Source: Chlamydia avium 10DC88
GTDB lineage: Bacteria; Chlamydiota; Chlamydiia; Chlamydiales; Chlamydiaceae
DNA length: 64,000 bases
Reading direction: 5' to 3'
Assembly: GCF_000583875.1 (NCBI RefSeq)
Contig: NZ_CP006571.1
Coordinates: 723,416 to 787,415 of the forward strand
The position numbers and the translations under genes are program-made. The notes beneath the pieces are model-generated. The model was not told the DNA's origin. It saw only the letters and a list, made by a program, of their open reading frames with translations, and ran no database searches. Below, piece by piece: positions 27,982 through 39,263 of this stretch. Numbering within the stretch: the first letter of the stretch is position 1; the number at the start of each line of letters is the position of its first letter.

Positions 27982-29016
27982 ATGAATAGTAAGCTGAAGA
28001 AGCACCTACGTCTAGCATCTCTGACTTTCCTAGCTTTATGGGGAACTTTTTCATCCTCATCTCTTCATGCTATGGCAGCAGGGAATCCGGCCTATCCTGT
28101 TATCCCTGGGATTAACCCCGAATGCAATAATTTCTGCGCATTTGAAATTTGTAACGGCACAAATCTATTTGCTGCACTAACAGGTAGCCTAAAAATCGGA
28201 TTTTCTGGCGACTACATATTCTCTGAAAGTGCTGGTGTAAAAAACGTCCCCGTAGTTACTTCTGTAACAACCACGGGAACTGGGCCTCAACCTCAAGTAG
28301 TGTCTACATTGAAAGACTTTGATTTTGATCTCAACAACTCCAGAGTTAGCTCTAGTTGCATATTTGCTTCCATTGCTGTCCAAGATAACTCCCCTACTGT
28401 AATTCCTTTGCTAGACATTAGTTTTGATTTGAAAATTGGGGGACTAAATGAATACTTCCGTCTTCCTTTGAATGCCTATCGCGACTATACCTCCTCTCCT
28501 CTAGCCTCAGAATCTCAAGTCACCGATGGTTTGGTCGAATTACAAACTAATTATGGTTTTGTTTGGGATATCAGTTTGAAAAAAATCATTTGGAAAGACG
28601 GTATATCCTTCATTGGTATCGGAGCTGATTATCGCCGTGCTGCTTGCCCCGTCAATTACATTATTGTGAACAGCCAAGCAAATCCCGAAGTCTATTTTGA
28701 AGATTCTAACGGAAAACTCAGCTACAAAGAATGGTCAGCAAATATTGGTCTTACAACCTACATCAGCGATTATATTCTGCCTTATATAGCCCTAACTGTT
28801 GGTAATGCCTCACGCACAGCTCCTAAAAACAGCTTCGAACGTCTAGAAGATCAATTTACAAATCTTAGCTTTAAAGTACGTAAAATCACTAACTTTCATA
28901 GAGTCAATTTTTGCTGCGGTATTACCACATGTGCTACGGATAATTTCTTCTATAACATTGAAGGACGCTGGGGTTGCCAACGTGCCATCAACGTCAGCGC
29001 AGGTCTATACTTCTAA
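27982..29016 (+). CDS. porB: Outer membrane porin PorB (OmpB)
   Basis: 344 residues. Signal peptide with hydrophobic core LTFLALWGTF ending near SLHAMA, then a Cys-rich mature protein (ECNNFCAFEICNG, FCCGITTCATDN) ending in an aromatic Phe (GLYF), as outer membrane beta-barrels do. In C. trachomatis PorB is a cysteine-crosslinked porin with reported preference for dicarboxylates such as 2-oxoglutarate. Start ATG has AAGG upstream. The 120-base leader at 27861-27981 is AT-rich; I cannot assign a promoter with confidence. Its stop overlaps a convergent gene by 3 bases. Orthologue of CT713. Confidence 0.95.
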   Translation: MNSKLKKHLRLASLTFLALWGTFSSSSLHAMAAGNPAYPVIPGINPECNNFCAFEICNGTNLFAALTGSLKIGFSGDYIFSESAGVKNVPVVTSVTTTGTGPQPQVVSTLKDFDFDLNNSRVSSSCIFASIAVQDNSPTVIPLLDISFDLKIGGLNEYFRLPLNAYRDYTSSPLASESQVTDGLVELQTNYGFVWDISLKKIIWKDGISFIGIGADYRRAACPVNYIIVNSQANPEVYFEDSNGKLSYKEWSANIGLTTYISDYILPYIALTVGNASRTAPKNSFERLEDQFTNLSFKVRKITNFHRVNFCCGITTCATDNFFYNIEGRWGCQRAINVSAGLYF

Positions 29017-30173
29017 AAACCATTCGCTAATGTTCGATAAGTATTATGCAATAACTTTAAAGAACCTGAAACAATACTCCATTCTTGGTGCATAGCACGC
29101 ATTTGTAGCTCTAACATCAATTGGTGTGTTTGTGCTAAATCTCCGTAATTCTGTACATCAGAAAGACAAGTATTAAAGAAATTTAATAATCCTCCCTTAG
29201 TCTCCCCAGTGGTTACATCTATATCGCCGTCAACAACAAGCTGCTCTAAATTTTGTAAAGTAACAATAGAAAACCCACTACCCATGATTGTATATGAAGC
29301 TTCGTACTCATTATTACCAGGAATAAATACTAAAGAGTTTAGATTTAACATAAGATTCTTCATGCTCTCAATACAAGCATCTAACTCTTCATCATAACTT
29401 TGAACGACATCCAAAAGCTGTGTTTTCTGAGAATCAAGAAGACTACTATTCCCATTGATACTCTGGGAAATTTTCTGAAGAAGCTCTTTAGCATTTGTTG
29501 CACTTTGTAAATCACTACGTAATTGCAGTCTTTCTTCATCATAACGATCCTTGACCATCTCATAACCATAGGCAAAATTTGCTGTTCCTGATGTTTGACC
29601 AATATAGGAACCTAAATTATAAGCAATAGGAGCCGAATCAAATGTTTTAATTGTCTCTAAAATAGGACTAAAAAGCGTTTGTGCATATCCAGAAAGGTTT
29701 AATTCCCTTCCTAAAGCATATAAAGCGTTCTCCTGAGCAGGGATATACTTATCCAATAGGATATAAGCAAATGCTGATTGAAAAGGCATCTTGTTAATAA
29801 TCGAATCAGGAAGAGGATTGAGCTCTTCAGCAGTTGTCAATGCCTGAGGTGAAACCCTATGAAGGTGCTCCTGAAACACTTTATTCTCGCGTTTACGTAT
29901 CTCCTTATTCTCTTGTTCAGCTAAGATTCCACTAATCATAGACAATTCAGAACCCGTATTTAAAAAATCTCTCTTGAAAGAAGAGAAAAACTCATGATTC
30001 ATCCCGAACTGACTCGCCTCTTGCAGCAAATCTTGCATGATTTTCAATTGTGAAGCGACTTCATTAATCTTAGCATAATCAGCAGCAACTTCAGCAGGAG
30101 ATACTCGACGTTCAACAAATGCAGGCTCAGAAATGCGCATACATAATTGTTTTTGTATGGGAGAAGTATGCAT
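29013..30173 (-). CDS. Chlamydia-specific helical protein, CT712 type
   Basis: 386 residues, mostly helical, no signal peptide, no membrane helix and no catalytic motif. It is a paralogue of the gene just upstream: LDKYIPAQENALYALG matches LDKYLPNQQRTLETLG, and the C-terminal MRAMHQEWSIVSGSLKLL matches SAAIQQEWTMVSASLALL. It lies 19 bases after that gene on the same strand and is likely cotranscribed. The fold and function are unknown; a secreted or structural role is possible because such lineage-specific tandem families in Chlamydia often are. Its stop overlaps that of porB. Confidence 0.85.
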   Translation of the reverse strand: MHTSPIQKQLCMRISEPAFVERRVSPAEVAADYAKINEVASQLKIMQDLLQEASQFGMNHEFFSSFKRDFLNTGSELSMISGILAEQENKEIRKRENKVFQEHLHRVSPQALTTAEELNPLPDSIINKMPFQSAFAYILLDKYIPAQENALYALGRELNLSGYAQTLFSPILETIKTFDSAPIAYNLGSYIGQTSGTANFAYGYEMVKDRYDEERLQLRSDLQSATNAKELLQKISQSINGNSSLLDSQKTQLLDVVQSYDEELDACIESMKNLMLNLNSLVFIPGNNEYEASYTIMGSGFSIVTLQNLEQLVVDGDIDVTTGETKGGLLNFFNTCLSDVQNYGDLAQTHQLMLELQMRAMHQEWSIVSGSLKLLHNTYRTLANGF

Positions 30174-30192
30174 AATAAAACCTATTTAAGTT

Positions 30193-32448
30193 CTAAATTC
30201 TACGTATTAATTTGGCAAATATTTGATTCAGTAATGCTAAAGAAGCGCTAACCATTGTCCATTCTTGCTGAATTGCTGCTGATTCTAACTGCAAAGCAAG
30301 CTGCTGGTTTTGGTTAAACGTAGTATAATCCTGTTGAGTAGATTCCATACTCTGTAATATTTGCTGCTCACCACCAGGAACAACAGCATTCTGACCACCC
30401 TCTATAACAAAACTTTCTAAAAAAGAAAGGATCCGATCATATCCAGAAACTTCTTGATTAGACACCTTCACAACAAAAGCAGTATCAACATCATCAAGAT
30501 TCTCTTCAGGTACCAATGTTAAATGGTTAAGAAAACAATCTAAATTCCTTAAATTACGTAATAACATCTCCAACTGTAAACGATAATCTTTGAGAGTCAA
30601 CCGTAATTCTCGTTTCTGTGCTATAGTAATCTCTGCATCTGATTCTAGTTCTTCTAAAATATTGTCAATTTCTTGAATCGTATTCGTACACCGATTTCTA
30701 TCCGTAGTACAACGTTTCTGTTCATTTAAGAGAGTATCTTTTGCTTTCCCAACAGCATCGGTAAAATCCTGTAAGTTCATCTGACGTAAATAAATCGTTA
30801 GAGAATAATAAATGTCTGCTGTCTGAAAAGGAGTAATGTTGGTTATCAACTTATTCATATAACGCGCAGCCTTGTTAGAGAAGATCATCTCTGCTCCCAA
30901 GGTCTCTAAAGTCCGTTGTTGATTAGGTAAATACTTATCCAACATCAAAGACTTGTAAATTGTCTGCAGAGGAGAACTCTCAACAAAAGTCTTTTTATCC
31001 GCATTCATAGCGTCAAAATAATTCAACTGCGAAGGATCTAAACTTTGCTTTTGCTGTGCCAATGCTGTAGATTGTGCTGTCCATGCATCAATTTTAGCCT
31101 GAATTGCTGCAACGCTACTCTCCATCCCTTCGAGAATAGTTGAATAACCGTCCCGAGACATGATATCGCCATAAGTCGTAACACTCTCAATAGCATCTTT
31201 AAAAAATAGGGGATTCGATCCAGATATAGTAGTAGTATTGCTACTATCAAAAATATTAACACCAAAGTACGTAAAAGGACTAGATACTAAAGCTGAAAAA
31301 GCTGTGGTAATGTCAAACTCAGAAATGGATCTTTGATCCCAATAAGATTTTTCCTCATTAAGAGCAGCAATCACTTCACTTTTGCTAACTTGAGAATTGC
31401 CAACAGATTCCTGAACTCCAACTGCATAAGCAAACAACAAAGAAAGCAAATTATTCAAATAACACTTTCCCTCATTATTAGGATTACTTAGTGAAATATT
31501 ATTAAGGGATCTTAAGAAAATATCGATACCATCTTTAATGTCCTGAGGAAGAGAATCTTCAGAACCAGATGGATATCCTTCCATAAGCTGACGATATAAA
31601 TCACCAAGTAAAATATACGTCTTGCTCATATCTGCTTCTAAAGCCGTATAGGTGCTTGCATCATTCCTGACATTACTATCCAGATTCCATAGAGGAGTAA
31701 AAAAATCTTTAATAGAAGAAGCAAATTGGCGAATAATGGAAATCACCCGGTTAGCCTCTTGTATATTTAGAGCTAGATCCGCAATCTGTGTGGTTAGACT
31801 ATCAGCAACAGGATAGGTAAGCGAAGCCATCGAGTTGTATACTAACATCAAGTTATTCCAAAAATTGATCACCTTATTTTTTAATGAAGGATCCGTTGTT
31901 TGAAGTTCTTCAACTTTAGAAACAAATTCCTTGGGCAGAGCATACAGTTCTGTATAATTTGCTTCTGTAGGACTACTTCCTGTAGAAAATAGCTGTTTTA
32001 ATGTGCTGAGTTTTACTTCATATTCTCGAACGAGATTCGTTTCTTCTTCTGTGGGATCGGCAATTCCCCCTTGATCTGAAGATTTCACCCAATCTTGAAA
32101 AGATGCTTCTAAACCAGAAATATAACAATTTGCAGAAGCCAGATTAGGATTATTCAAAATTGCTGCTATTTCATCTTCTGTAAGATCTTCACTAGAAAGC
32201 GAGATCTCCGCAGAAGGAGAAAACTCAAGAATATCACAAGAAATTTCAGGAAGAGGAACAGAGGGGGAACTCGGAGCTTTAACCTCCTGCAATAAACCCA
32301 AGGACTTCTTAAGCCCCTTAGCTTTTAAATCTAGTTGCTGAAAAAGAATAGCAGCTTGCGACAATTCCATTGTCGTATCCACTTGATTGCCAAGCAGAGC
32401 TGCTGTAATATTGCGGCTAAAAGTAATATATGCAGGTTGTATCGTCAC
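30193..32448 (-). CDS. Chlamydia-specific large helical protein, CT711 type
   Basis: 751 residues, acidic, rich in Ser, Leu and Gln, with long helical stretches. No signal peptide or membrane helix. The C-terminal ~250 residues are homologous to the shorter downstream protein; the extra N-terminal part carries an Asp/Glu/Ser-rich segment (SSEDLTEDEIAAILNNP). It may be a duplication with extension. No enzymatic motif recognised. It is separated from pckA by a very AT-rich gap. Confidence 0.85.
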   Translation of the reverse strand: MTIQPAYITFSRNITAALLGNQVDTTMELSQAAILFQQLDLKAKGLKKSLGLLQEVKAPSSPSVPLPEISCDILEFSPSAEISLSSEDLTEDEIAAILNNPNLASANCYISGLEASFQDWVKSSDQGGIADPTEEETNLVREYEVKLSTLKQLFSTGSSPTEANYTELYALPKEFVSKVEELQTTDPSLKNKVINFWNNLMLVYNSMASLTYPVADSLTTQIADLALNIQEANRVISIIRQFASSIKDFFTPLWNLDSNVRNDASTYTALEADMSKTYILLGDLYRQLMEGYPSGSEDSLPQDIKDGIDIFLRSLNNISLSNPNNEGKCYLNNLLSLLFAYAVGVQESVGNSQVSKSEVIAALNEEKSYWDQRSISEFDITTAFSALVSSPFTYFGVNIFDSSNTTTISGSNPLFFKDAIESVTTYGDIMSRDGYSTILEGMESSVAAIQAKIDAWTAQSTALAQQKQSLDPSQLNYFDAMNADKKTFVESSPLQTIYKSLMLDKYLPNQQRTLETLGAEMIFSNKAARYMNKLITNITPFQTADIYYSLTIYLRQMNLQDFTDAVGKAKDTLLNEQKRCTTDRNRCTNTIQEIDNILEELESDAEITIAQKRELRLTLKDYRLQLEMLLRNLRNLDCFLNHLTLVPEENLDDVDTAFVVKVSNQEVSGYDRILSFLESFVIEGGQNAVVPGGEQQILQSMESTQQDYTTFNQNQQLALQLESAAIQQEWTMVSASLALLNQIFAKLIRRI

Positions 32449-32485
32449 TGTAATTTATCCAGAAGACAGTTCATTATTTTTTTAA

Positions 32486-32522
32486 TTTTAAAAAATAAAA
32501 AATTATTTTAAAAAATAAAAAA
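32486..32522. repeat. AT-rich 17-base direct repeat
   Basis: TTTTAAAAAATAAAAAA occurs at 32486-32502 and again at 32506-32522, a 20-base period, within the 117-base gap 32449-32565. It sits upstream of the CT711-type gene and downstream of pckA, both on the minus strand, where it reads as T-rich blocks. It could act as an upstream promoter element or bent DNA, or be simple low complexity. Confidence 0.6.
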
Positions 32523-32565
32523 ACTGCATTCAAATTAAACTATAAATTACAAACGACTTCGATAA

Positions 32566-34362
32566 TTAATTTTTTAACTCGTTTTCTATTCTCAATAATT
32601 CATCCGAAATTATCTGAGGTAAATCTGAACCAAAAATCTTCAGATACTCACGAACATTCGTTACCTCTTTCAACCATCCTGCAACATCTACAGAAAGAAG
32701 GTCCTGAATCACTTGAGAGGAGATATTCAATCCTTCTAAATTCAAAGCTGACGCACTAGGCAAATAACCAATAGGAGTTCTTACTCCTATGGAATCCTCT
32801 CCATCTGTCCTTCGAAAAATCCATTCCAGAACTCGAAGATTCTCACTAAATCCTGGCCACAAGAACTTTCCATTTTTATCTTTAAGGAACCAATTAACTC
32901 CATAAATACGTGGCAATTGTAATTGAGAATTAGCAAACGATAACCAATGATCAAAATAATGTGCCATATTGTAACCACAGAAAGGTAACATGGCAAAAGG
33001 ATCATGTCGTAATTTCCCTTGTTCTCCCACAATGGCAGCTGTAATTTCCGAAGACATGCTTGCCCCAATAGTCACACCGTGTTGCCAGCTTAAAGCTTCG
33101 TAAACCAAAGGGATAGTATCAGAACGACGTCCACCAAAAATAATTGCTTCTAAAGGAACTCCCTCAGGATCATTCCATTGAGGATCGAGAACAGGACATT
33201 GCTGTACAGGAGCCGTAAACCGAGAATTCGGATGAGCAGCAGGACCCACTCCCGTCCATGGGTTCCCTTGCCAATCAATAAGACCTGCAGGAGGTCGGCT
33301 TGTTAATCCCTCCCACCAGACATCCCCATCTGGAGTTAACGCAACATTAGTAAATAAAGCATTCGATCTACAAGACGCTAAGGCATTAGGATTAGTAGAT
33401 GCTGATGTTCCCGGAGCAACACCAAAGAAACCAGTTTCAGGATTCACAGCATAAAGCCTTCCATCAGCTCCAGGACGTATCCAAGCAATGTCATCACCTA
33501 CACATTCCACTTTCCATCCAGGAAGTTTTGGCAATAACATAGCCAAATTTGTCTTACCGCACGCACTAGGAAATGAAGCAGCAAAATACTTCTTTTTCCC
33601 TTCAGGATTCGTAATTCCTATAATGAGCATATGCTCCGCAAGCCATCCCTGATGACGTGCCATATACGAAGCTAATCGTAAAGCTACACACTTCTTCCCA
33701 AGTAAAGCATTCCCTCCGTAGCCACTACCAAAAGACATCACACTACTATCATCCTGGAAATGGACAATCCGCATATTCTTAGGGTTACAGGGCCAAGCAA
33801 CATCTTTCTGTCCAGGAGACAATGGATACCCTACACTATGTAAACACTTATGAAAAGGACGAGAAGTTCCTAAGAACTTCAATACCTCAGCCCCCATACG
33901 CGTCATGATCTTCATAGAACATACAACATAAGGAGAATCAGTAATTTCTACCCCAATAAGAGAAAAAGGTGAATTCAAAGGCCCCATACAAAAAGGAATA
34001 ATGTACAACGTCCTCCCCCGCATACATCCCCGGAAAAGCCCATGCAACTCCTCACGCATTTCTTGAGGATCCCGCCAATTATTTGTAGGTCCAGCATCTT
34101 CTTTCTTCGAAGTACAAATAAAGGTAAACTGCTCAACACGAGCAACATCCTCAGGAGAAGAACGCACCAAAAAACAGTTCGGATGCTTCTCAGGATTCAA
34201 TGGAATAAATACTCCCTGATCCTGCAGCATAGAACTCAACTTTGCGTATTCTGCATCTGAACCATCACATAAGTATATGTCCTTAGGAGTAACTAAAGCA
34301 GAAACTTCCTCTACCCATTTTCTTAACTCTTCATGATGAATCTCTTTATTCCACGCACTCAT
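32566..34362 (-). CDS. pckA: Phosphoenolpyruvate carboxykinase (GTP)
   Basis: 598 residues of the GTP-type family. The GTP/metal loop is [12 protein letters not shown], with GDDIAW and an [15 protein letters not shown] motif. The reaction is oxaloacetate plus GTP to PEP, linking the incomplete chlamydial TCA cycle to gluconeogenesis. The start codon overlaps the mreB stop (ATGA), so translation is coupled to mreB. The full length is normal. Orthologue of CT710. Confidence 0.97.
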   Translation of the reverse strand: MSAWNKEIHHEELRKWVEEVSALVTPKDIYLCDGSDAEYAKLSSMLQDQGVFIPLNPEKHPNCFLVRSSPEDVARVEQFTFICTSKKEDAGPTNNWRDPQEMREELHGLFRGCMRGRTLYIIPFCMGPLNSPFSLIGVEITDSPYVVCSMKIMTRMGAEVLKFLGTSRPFHKCLHSVGYPLSPGQKDVAWPCNPKNMRIVHFQDDSSVMSFGSGYGGNALLGKKCVALRLASYMARHQGWLAEHMLIIGITNPEGKKKYFAASFPSACGKTNLAMLLPKLPGWKVECVGDDIAWIRPGADGRLYAVNPETGFFGVAPGTSASTNPNALASCRSNALFTNVALTPDGDVWWEGLTSRPPAGLIDWQGNPWTGVGPAAHPNSRFTAPVQQCPVLDPQWNDPEGVPLEAIIFGGRRSDTIPLVYEALSWQHGVTIGASMSSEITAAIVGEQGKLRHDPFAMLPFCGYNMAHYFDHWLSFANSQLQLPRIYGVNWFLKDKNGKFLWPGFSENLRVLEWIFRRTDGEDSIGVRTPIGYLPSASALNLEGLNISSQVIQDLLSVDVAGWLKEVTNVREYLKIFGSDLPQIISDELLRIENELKN

Positions 34363-35459
34363 ACCATATTTCCTTTGCGTTTCTTAAATTGATCTAAGTG
34401 TTCCAACGCCTTTCCTGTTCCTAAACAAACAGCAAGTAAAGGATGAGGTGCCGTAATTACAGAAAGACCGGTATTTTTACTCAAAGCCTTATCTAACCCC
34501 TTGATCAAAGCTCCTCCTCCCGCTAATACCATACCACGCTCAACTAAATCAGCCGAAAGCTCAGGAGGACACTTTTCTAAAGTTAAACGCACACATTCAA
34601 TAATTTGTTGAATAGGCTCAGCTAAACACTCACGAATTTCTACAGAATTAATTCTCTTTGTTATCGGTAAACCTGCGACTTGATCCCGACCTCGGACTTC
34701 CATTTCTAACTCTTGATCTCCAAGAGGATAAGCAGAACCAATAGTAATTTTAATTTCTTCGGCAGTTCGTGGACCAATCATCAAATTATAAGTACGACGC
34801 ATGTAATTAATAATACATTCATCAAACTCATCACCAGCAATACGTAAAGATCGAGATTCTACAATCCCTCCTAAGGAAATAATTGCTATCTCTGTTGTTC
34901 CTCCTCCAATGTCAATAATCATACTTGCCGCAGGTTCATGCACTGGAAGATCCACACCAATGGCTGCAGCCATTGGTTCCTCTATCAAAATCACCTCCTG
35001 AGCACCCGCATGCAAGGCCGAGTCCTCAACAGCACGTTTTTCTACACCTGTAATTCCTGACGGCACGGCAATTAAAATCCGAGGACGAAACATACTACGT
35101 GAAGGAGTTACACGCTTAATTAACGCTTTTAACATACCTTCAGCTATCTCAAAATCAGCAATCACCCCATCTTTCATAGGACGAACAGCCATAATCTTCC
35201 GAGGAGTCTTACCTAACATCGCTTTTGCCTTATGCCCCACAGCAAGAACTGCATGTGTCTGTGCATCAACAGCAACTACCGACGGCTCACTAAGAACAAT
35301 CCCCCGACCACGTACATAAACTAAAGTATTTGCCGTTCCTAAATCAATACCGACATTACCAGAAAAAAAATTGAAAACCTTATCGAAACGCCCTAAAGCC
35401 GTATTATATAAACGATTGGATAGGTTTTTTATCTTAAATAAGCTTCGATGTGGGCTCAT
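34359..35459 (-). CDS. mreB: Actin-like cell-shape protein MreB
   Basis: 366 residues with the actin fold motifs: phosphate 1 [12 protein letters not shown] near residue 37, phosphate 2 [11 protein letters not shown], and the adenosine site [13 protein letters not shown]. The N-terminal ~35 residues are a basic extension, longer than in E. coli MreB and perhaps a membrane or septum-targeting tail. Chlamydia lack FtsZ and use MreB to direct peptidoglycan at the division plane. It lies 4 bases after the SNF2 gene and overlaps pckA. Orthologue of CT709. Confidence 0.97.
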   Translation of the reverse strand: MSPHRSLFKIKNLSNRLYNTALGRFDKVFNFFSGNVGIDLGTANTLVYVRGRGIVLSEPSVVAVDAQTHAVLAVGHKAKAMLGKTPRKIMAVRPMKDGVIADFEIAEGMLKALIKRVTPSRSMFRPRILIAVPSGITGVEKRAVEDSALHAGAQEVILIEEPMAAAIGVDLPVHEPAASMIIDIGGGTTEIAIISLGGIVESRSLRIAGDEFDECIINYMRRTYNLMIGPRTAEEIKITIGSAYPLGDQELEMEVRGRDQVAGLPITKRINSVEIRECLAEPIQQIIECVRLTLEKCPPELSADLVERGMVLAGGGALIKGLDKALSKNTGLSVITAPHPLLAVCLGTGKALEHLDQFKKRKGNMV

Positions 35460-35463
35460 AACA

Positions 35464-38400
35464 TCAAATCTGTAGCAATTCTAAAACTTCTTCCCAAGTC
35501 AACTTAGAAACAACCTCATCATCAGAGTTAATCACTTTCTTTACAAGGCTCTTTTTCCTGTCTTGGAGAGTAAGAATTTTTTCCTCAATAGTATTTAAAG
35601 TAACTAATTTATACGAGGATACGGAACGACTTTGTCCTATACGATGAACCCGATCCGTAGCTTGACTTTCTACAGCAGGATTCCACCACATATCATAGTG
35701 AATGACAGTATCCGCACCTACAAGATTCAAACCTGTGCCACCTGCTTTCAGAGAAATTAAAAATACTAGCAATCCAGGATCCTCATTAAATTGATTCACC
35801 AATTCCAATCTATTCTTACTAGAACCATCTAAATAAACAAATGGTACTCCGCGAAGCTCTAAATCCTGTTTAATAATGCTTAACATCTTCGTATACTGGC
35901 TGAAAAGCACAGTCTTATGGCCAGAATCCACAAGAGAAGAAAGTAAATCCATAAGCATGTCGTACTTCGCAGAATCTCCTGGCTCAGGAACATCTTTAGC
36001 AAAAATCGCAGGATGACAACAAATCTGTTTTAACCGTGTAAGAGTAGCAAGCACGTGAATATGTATACGATCAAATCCTTCTTGCTTAACTAAACGTGAA
36101 AGCTCCTTCTTTGCAGACGCAGCATATGAATGATATAATTCACGTTGTGATTCTGTAAGATGACAATGATATAAAATTTCTGATACAGGGGGCAGATCTT
36201 CTAAGACATCCTCCTTCATACGTCGCAAAATAAAAGGAGCCACCTTCTTCTTCAAAGCAATCATATTATCTGCTTTATTCCCCATATAGTTGCCAGTACG
36301 AATGTATTTACCAACAAAGCGATCATAACTGCTCAATAAACCTGGCATCAAGAAATCAAACAAACTCCATAATTCCTCAAGCGAATTTTCTATAGGCGTT
36401 CCCGTTAAAATTAATCGATGACCTGAACGAATCATCTTCACAGATTTTGCATTACGTGTTGTACGATTTTTAATATGATGAGCCTCATCTAACACAACAT
36501 AATCAAAAACAAAGTCCTTGTAAAAATCGATATCCTTTTGCAACAAATTATAAGAAGTAATCGCTACATCATATTTAGATAAATCTGCCAGCTGCTTACG
36601 ACGATAAACAGGAACACCATCTATAACAACTGTTTTAAACTCAGGATTAAACTTACGAAACTCCTCTTTCCAATTATATACTAAAGAAGTAGGACATACG
36701 ATTAGGGAACAACCTGAGCCCTTTTCTAAACGACTCTGTGTAATAGCAATAATAGCTTGTAAAGTCTTCCCTAACCCCATATCATCAGCTAAAATACCAT
36801 TAAGGTGCATCTTTCTAAGACGCTCTAACCAATGAATTCCTTCAGTTTGATAACTACGCAAAGTAGCTTGTATCTGTTGAGGGATCTCTTGGAAATCAAA
36901 GGCAACTTCACCACGAATTTGTTTCTGTATCTCAGCGAGCTTCTCTGTCATCCTAAAGTTAACAGGTAACCCTTCAAAAAGCTCTGATGAAATCCCTGTC
37001 AAACTCCAAAGGGGACACTTTTCTACAAAGTCGTCTAAAACCTTAAAACCAATTTCATTAAAAATTTGAACTACAGGAGAAATCTTTTCTAAATCTAGAA
37101 CTAAAATACACGGCAATTTTGCTGAGCCCGGTCTGCCTTTACGCCCCGATCTAACATTATGCCCCTTCTTAGGAAGCTCTAAAAAACGCTTCTTAGCACT
37201 AATACAATCCCAAAGTAAATCCAAACTAATTCCCTTAAGCAGTCCATGCACTTTCAGCTCAGCTTCATAAGAATCAATTTCTGAACTCTCCCTAAAGGAA
37301 AGATCAAACACTGTTTCATCATAAATAAATTGATCTGAAAGAGTCTCAGGACAATTAAATGTTATCCGGTGCTGATTGTTTGGGATCGTTTCTGTCATAA
37401 ACTCAACGATCTTCTTCTCACTCTTTACATGATACGCTCCATCTCGCTCATCATAGACAAAGCCAGAGAAGACCTCCTCAATAATCTTACGTTCTTCAAC
37501 AAGATTTCTAGCCAAAATACCGTCATCACGAATAAACGCGCGTACATCTTGATACGTTAAAGAAAAAGAAGTAGCAGGAATAGTTATAGAATCATAAATA
37601 AAATATAACTTAGCTTCTAGTTCACCATCCAAATAACTCATATCACATACACCACGAACTTCCTCAACATAAGGAAGAGTGACAAATGCATTTAACACTT
37701 CAACATTGGCAACTTCTGCATATTCTTTAAAAACAGGAAGCGCATTTTCCCTAAATGAACCAAACAAAGCCTCAGGGATAGTAATATCACGTAAACGAGA
37801 AAAAGAACGCAAATGCGCACGGCGAATTTGAGGAGCAAAATGATGATATACATTATTGTGGATAATACCAGGGACATTAGACTCTAAAAGAATCGCTTGT
37901 TCTGGCTGCAACTCATCATCATCAACCAAAACTAAAGGAGTTATCAACAATGCCTTGTAGGGAGTATCAAAAAAATCTAAATTAAACTTTATTTTCGCAG
38001 GAGACGCTGACCAATATAATGGCTCCTCAAGATTCCCACAAAATATCCCTGAAAAACTTTCTTTCTCCCCTAATTGAGTACCGCTACGATCAGCCATTTG
38101 ATGCTCGTACATCTTAGCTAAAATTACACCTAACGATGTCAATGTAAGATAGGCCGATTTTAATAACTTTTCTTCCGCAGTTTGATTTGTATAACGTACA
38201 TAACGAATCAATAAATCAATCAACTTACGATCAGAAGCACTAAAAGATTGCATGGTGAAAAAGAAACGACGACCACTAAGAATAATTGGCTCCTGATATA
38301 ACACTCCCTCTAAAAAAGTCTTTATATTCGAAACATAAAAGGGCTTGGAACGACCCGGAAGACGAAGAATTAACTGAAATTCCACATGTTGATTTGCCTG

Positions 38401-38970
38401 AAACACCTCATCAGTATTATTAGACGCAACAAATAACACGGCGAGCTCTGCAGTAGTTTTATCTAGATATTCCTTCTTAGGCAAGAAAAACGGATTAGCA
38501 CTTAATGTATTTGCCGCATGAATATACTCACTTAGTATTTCTTTTTGGTGTTCGCGATCCTTACGCTCTTCTTCCCGAGTTGCAGCAACAACAAATGTTT
38601 CCTGAAGCTCCTTTTTAACATCCTCATTGATTGTCTCATTTGTATCTAGATTGGCCTCTTGAGAATAGGCTACCACCATTTCGTTAAAGTATTGCTCTAA
38701 GTAAAATAAAAGGGCCACTATATGTTGACAATCATAGTTGTACGAGCAATCACAATTCGAATCCACAGTATCGGATTCCGAGCGATCTACCTCGATTTCA
38801 CATTCATATACGTTGTCATATAAACCTCGAACCTGCGCACCTATACATACCGTTTCTCCAGTTATGGAAACAATTTTTGCATTAACTACAGCTCCTTGAT
38901 CAAAAAGCTCCTTGCCATCTTGCAAAATATTAGCTGTAAAATCCCGTCGTAATTTACGAAAATTAAGCAT
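35464..38970 (-). CDS. SWIM-SNF2 family DNA/RNA helicase-like ATPase (no. 1)
   Basis: 1168 residues. A SWIM zinc finger near residues 73-87 (CDCSYNYDCQH, Cys-x-Cys...Cys-x-His), a long middle region, then the two RecA-like lobes of SNF2: Walker A DDMGLGKT near residue 727, VLDEAHHIKNR (DEAH), LTGTPIENS, and the C-terminal VHRIGQSRSVSSYK motif VI. SNF2 enzymes move or remodel protein-DNA complexes; the bacterial HepA/RapA relatives recycle RNA polymerase. The start is ATG at 38970. A second, frameshifted paralogue is at 54989-58574. Orthologue of CT708. Confidence 0.93.
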   Translation of the reverse strand: MLNFRKLRRDFTANILQDGKELFDQGAVVNAKIVSITGETVCIGAQVRGLYDNVYECEIEVDRSESDTVDSNCDCSYNYDCQHIVALLFYLEQYFNEMVVAYSQEANLDTNETINEDVKKELQETFVVAATREEERKDREHQKEILSEYIHAANTLSANPFFLPKKEYLDKTTAELAVLFVASNNTDEVFQANQHVEFQLILRLPGRSKPFYVSNIKTFLEGVLYQEPIILSGRRFFFTMQSFSASDRKLIDLLIRYVRYTNQTAEEKLLKSAYLTLTSLGVILAKMYEHQMADRSGTQLGEKESFSGIFCGNLEEPLYWSASPAKIKFNLDFFDTPYKALLITPLVLVDDDELQPEQAILLESNVPGIIHNNVYHHFAPQIRRAHLRSFSRLRDITIPEALFGSFRENALPVFKEYAEVANVEVLNAFVTLPYVEEVRGVCDMSYLDGELEAKLYFIYDSITIPATSFSLTYQDVRAFIRDDGILARNLVEERKIIEEVFSGFVYDERDGAYHVKSEKKIVEFMTETIPNNQHRITFNCPETLSDQFIYDETVFDLSFRESSEIDSYEAELKVHGLLKGISLDLLWDCISAKKRFLELPKKGHNVRSGRKGRPGSAKLPCILVLDLEKISPVVQIFNEIGFKVLDDFVEKCPLWSLTGISSELFEGLPVNFRMTEKLAEIQKQIRGEVAFDFQEIPQQIQATLRSYQTEGIHWLERLRKMHLNGILADDMGLGKTLQAIIAITQSRLEKGSGCSLIVCPTSLVYNWKEEFRKFNPEFKTVVIDGVPVYRRKQLADLSKYDVAITSYNLLQKDIDFYKDFVFDYVVLDEAHHIKNRTTRNAKSVKMIRSGHRLILTGTPIENSLEELWSLFDFLMPGLLSSYDRFVGKYIRTGNYMGNKADNMIALKKKVAPFILRRMKEDVLEDLPPVSEILYHCHLTESQRELYHSYAASAKKELSRLVKQEGFDRIHIHVLATLTRLKQICCHPAIFAKDVPEPGDSAKYDMLMDLLSSLVDSGHKTVLFSQYTKMLSIIKQDLELRGVPFVYLDGSSKNRLELVNQFNEDPGLLVFLISLKAGGTGLNLVGADTVIHYDMWWNPAVESQATDRVHRIGQSRSVSSYKLVTLNTIEEKILTLQDRKKSLVKKVINSDDEVVSKLTWEEVLELLQI

Positions 38971-39157
38971 TTCTCCTCTAAGCCGCAGAGTTCTGATTGA
39001 ATCAGCTTACTTGTACCTGTTTGCCCGCGCTAAATCAATGAAAAATTTTATCAATAACATTCCTACCTATTTTAAGATAGGATTACATATACACTCCAAT
39101 CATAAATCGACTAGTCATTGCTAAAAACTCATCGAATATCTAAAATGCTACTTTTTG

Positions 39158-39230
<73 letters not shown>

Positions 39231-39263
39231 TTTCTTCCAGAGAAATCTCAAGGGGTAGTTTTT

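Noticed and set aside
32449-32565. AT-rich direct repeats as a replication origin or att site
   Set aside because: Only two copies, no DnaA-box cluster or integrase nearby; low complexity is enough.
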